Assembly (NCBI GenBank): GCA_002294665.1
Contig: DBFQ01000011.1
Location: forward strand, 1-7,002
Length of the DNA: 7,002 nt
Origin: Candidatus Aminicenantes bacterium UBA876
GTDB lineage: Bacteria; Acidobacteriota; Aminicenantia; UBA2199
Reading direction: 5' to 3'
Shown: in pieces, positions 5,679 to 7,002 of the stretch
Position numbering within the stretch: the stretch's first letter is position 1
Layout: each line of letters starts with the position of its first letter
Translations under genes and position numbers: made by a program
Notes under the pieces: generated by a model
The model's input: only the letters and a program-made list of their open reading frames with translations
Told to the model about the DNA's origin: nothing
The model's database searches: none

Positions 5679-7002
5679 TCAGAATATTCCCAGGAACACG
5701 CCCGCCGCGATGGCGGACCCGATCACTCCGGCCACGTTCGGTCCCATGGCATGTTGCAACAGGTAGTTGTTGGGATCTTCTTCCCGCCCGACATTGTGAA
5801 CCACGCGCGCCGAATCCGGAACGGCCGAAACCCCGGCGGCGCCGATCAACGGGTTGATCTTGTGCCTGGACACAAGGTTCATCAATTTGGCGAACAGAAC
5901 TCCGCTGGCCGTGGCCACGCCGAAAGAGATCACCCCCAGTACAAAGATGAGAATCGACTTGTTGTTTAAAAACACCTCGGCGCTGGTCGATGCGCCCACG
6001 GCCAGGCCCAGCAGAATGGTGGCGATATCGATCAGGGAATTGGCCGCAGTCTTGGCCAGGCGCGTGGTGACACCCGACTCTTTCAGCAGGTTGCCGAAAA
6101 AGAGCATACCCAGCAGGGGAATGGCGCCGGGAGCCACCAGGGTGGTCACGATTACGCCCACAACGGGAAAAAGGATTTTCTCGATCTTCTTGACCTTGCG
6201 CCCGGGTTGCATGCGGATCAGGCGCTCTTTTTTCGAAGTCAGCAGTTTCATGATCGGCGGCTGGATAATGGGAACCATGGCCATGTAGGAGTAGGCGGCG
6301 ATGGCGATGGGACCGATCAGTGACGGGGCCAGTTTCGAGGACAGGAAGATGGCCGTGGGACCGTCGGCGCCGCCGATGATGCCGATTGACGCCGCGTTCG
6401 CCGGGGAAAACCCGAGTTGCAGCGCGCTGATGAACGTGATGAAGATGCCCATCTGGGCCGCGGCTCCCAGCAGCACCGAGCGCGGGTTGGAAAGCAACGC
6501 CGTGAAATCGGTCATGGCGCCGATGCCCAGAAAGATCAGCGGCGGGAAAAGGCCCGAACGCACGCCGAAATAGATCAGCCCCATTACGCTGTTGGTGGTG
6601 GTGTTGAACACGTATTGATGGGTCTGGGGATCGATCATGTACACGGAAATGCTGTTGAACAACTGCAGGGGCAGGGGAATATTGCCGATCAGGATGCCGA
6701 AACCGATCGGTACCAGCAGCAGCGGCTCGTAATCCTTAGCCACGCCCAGGTAAATGAAAAACAGCCCGATCAGCAGCATGATGACGTTTTTCAAAGTGAG
6801 GTGGACAAACCCGGTGCCGCCGATCACCTGCTCCACGTAGTCCTGGAATTTTCCCGAATCCGCGCGGCGGTAGTCCACGTTGGCCGCGGTATTGGTTACC
6901 AGGCCCACGGCATGGTCCGCTTCCACTCCCACCACGCGGAAAATTCCCGCCAGGGTGCCCCCGGCATAGAGTTCTCCCTTCATGCCCGCGCGGGCGCCGG
7001 AG
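5679..7002 (-). CDS. Na+-translocating biotin-dependent decarboxylase beta subunit, 5' end beyond window
   Basis: This is the polytopic membrane subunit that couples decarboxylation of carboxybiotin to Na+ export in oxaloacetate, methylmalonyl-CoA, glutaconyl-CoA and malonate decarboxylases. Residues are numbered from the first internal ATG at 6983. YEPLLLVPIGFGILIGNIP (85-103), GIGAMTDFTALLSNP (153-167), GIIGGADGPTAIFLSSKLAP (201-220) with D207, and NPLIGAAGVSAVPDSAR (377-393) followed by HAMGPNVAGVIGSAIAAGV are all present. Relative to Klebsiella OadB, the functional residues D203, N373, G377, S382 and R389 are conserved as D207, N377, G381, S386 and R393, so it should be a working pump. 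The frame remains open from 6983 to the window edge (SGARAG before the Met) and no ribosome binding site precedes that Met, so the true start is probably outside. About 55 residues before the first membrane segment do not resemble the usual short N terminus. The substrate cannot be told from the beta subunit alone. It ends TGA TAG just before the next gene's ribosome binding site. Confidence 0.9.
   Translation of the reverse strand, partial: SGARAGMKGELYAGGTLAGIFRVVGVEADHAVGLVTNTAANVDYRRADSGKFQDYVEQVIGGTGFVHLTLKNVIMLLIGLFFIYLGVAKDYEPLLLVPIGFGILIGNIPLPLQLFNSISVYMIDPQTHQYVFNTTTNSVMGLIYFGVRSGLFPPLIFLGIGAMTDFTALLSNPRSVLLGAAAQMGIFITFISALQLGFSPANAASIGIIGGADGPTAIFLSSKLAPSLIGPIAIAAYSYMAMVPIIQPPIMKLLTSKKERLIRMQPGRKVKKIEKILFPVVGVIVTTLVAPGAIPLLGMLFFGNLLKESGVTTRLAKTAANSLIDIATILLGLAVGASTSAEVFLNNKSILIFVLGVISFGVATASGVLFAKLMNLVSRHKINPLIGAAGVSAVPDSARVVHNVGREEDPNNYLLQHAMGPNVAGVIGSAIAAGVFLGIF

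Noticed and set aside
4679..5857. Long plus-strand open frame (392 codons) opposite the formimidoyltransferase gene
   Set aside because: It spans the whole of a real gene, an intergenic gap and part of another gene. It has a His/Gln/Asp-rich composition typical of antisense shadows and shows no recognisable motif.

Overview
The window is a stretch of GC-rich bacterial chromosome with five protein genes, all on the minus strand, so transcription runs from high to low coordinates. No RNA gene, insertion sequence, integrase or CRISPR array is visible. The gene set (Na+-pump decarboxylase beta subunit, glutamate formimidoyltransferase, OPT transporter, oxygen-sensitive KamA-type radical SAM aminomutase) suits an anaerobic, amino-acid- or peptide-fermenting bacterium. 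The phylum cannot be fixed from this sequence; an Acidobacteriota/Aminicenantota-like or other deep-branching anaerobe is a guess from gene content.

Layout in transcription order. (1) 7002-5679: beta subunit of a biotin-dependent Na+-translocating decarboxylase, open at the window edge. (2) 5665-4739: glutamate formimidoyltransferase, 13 nt downstream and almost certainly in the same operon. (3) 4652-2574: OPT-family transporter, with its own well-matched sigma70-type promoter (TTGACT-N18-TATAAT) in the 86-nt gap. (4) 2482-2099: small PqqD-domain protein, preceded by a perfect 12-bp GC-rich hairpin after the transporter gene. (5) 1993-176: long KamA-family radical SAM protein whose substrate-pocket residues match glutamate 2,3-aminomutase rather than lysine 2,3-aminomutase. 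(6) 174-69: downstream of that gene, an array of ten 8-bp repeats beginning one base after the stop codon, then a 7-bp repeat array.

The genes can be read as peptide import (OPT), glutamate-linked amino-acid breakdown (formimidoyltransferase), Na+-coupled energy conservation (decarboxylase beta subunit), and conversion of L-glutamate to beta-glutamate (aminomutase). Only the first two genes are clearly linked by spacing, so the wider theme is inference.

Points most worth a second look: a Tyr in place of the catalytic His82 of formimidoyltransferase; Lys/Asn at the lysine-binding Asp positions of the aminomutase together with an extra N-terminal region of about 195 residues; a PqqD-like protein encoded next to a radical SAM enzyme that is not a SPASM protein; and the repeat array whose edge shares bases with a stop codon.
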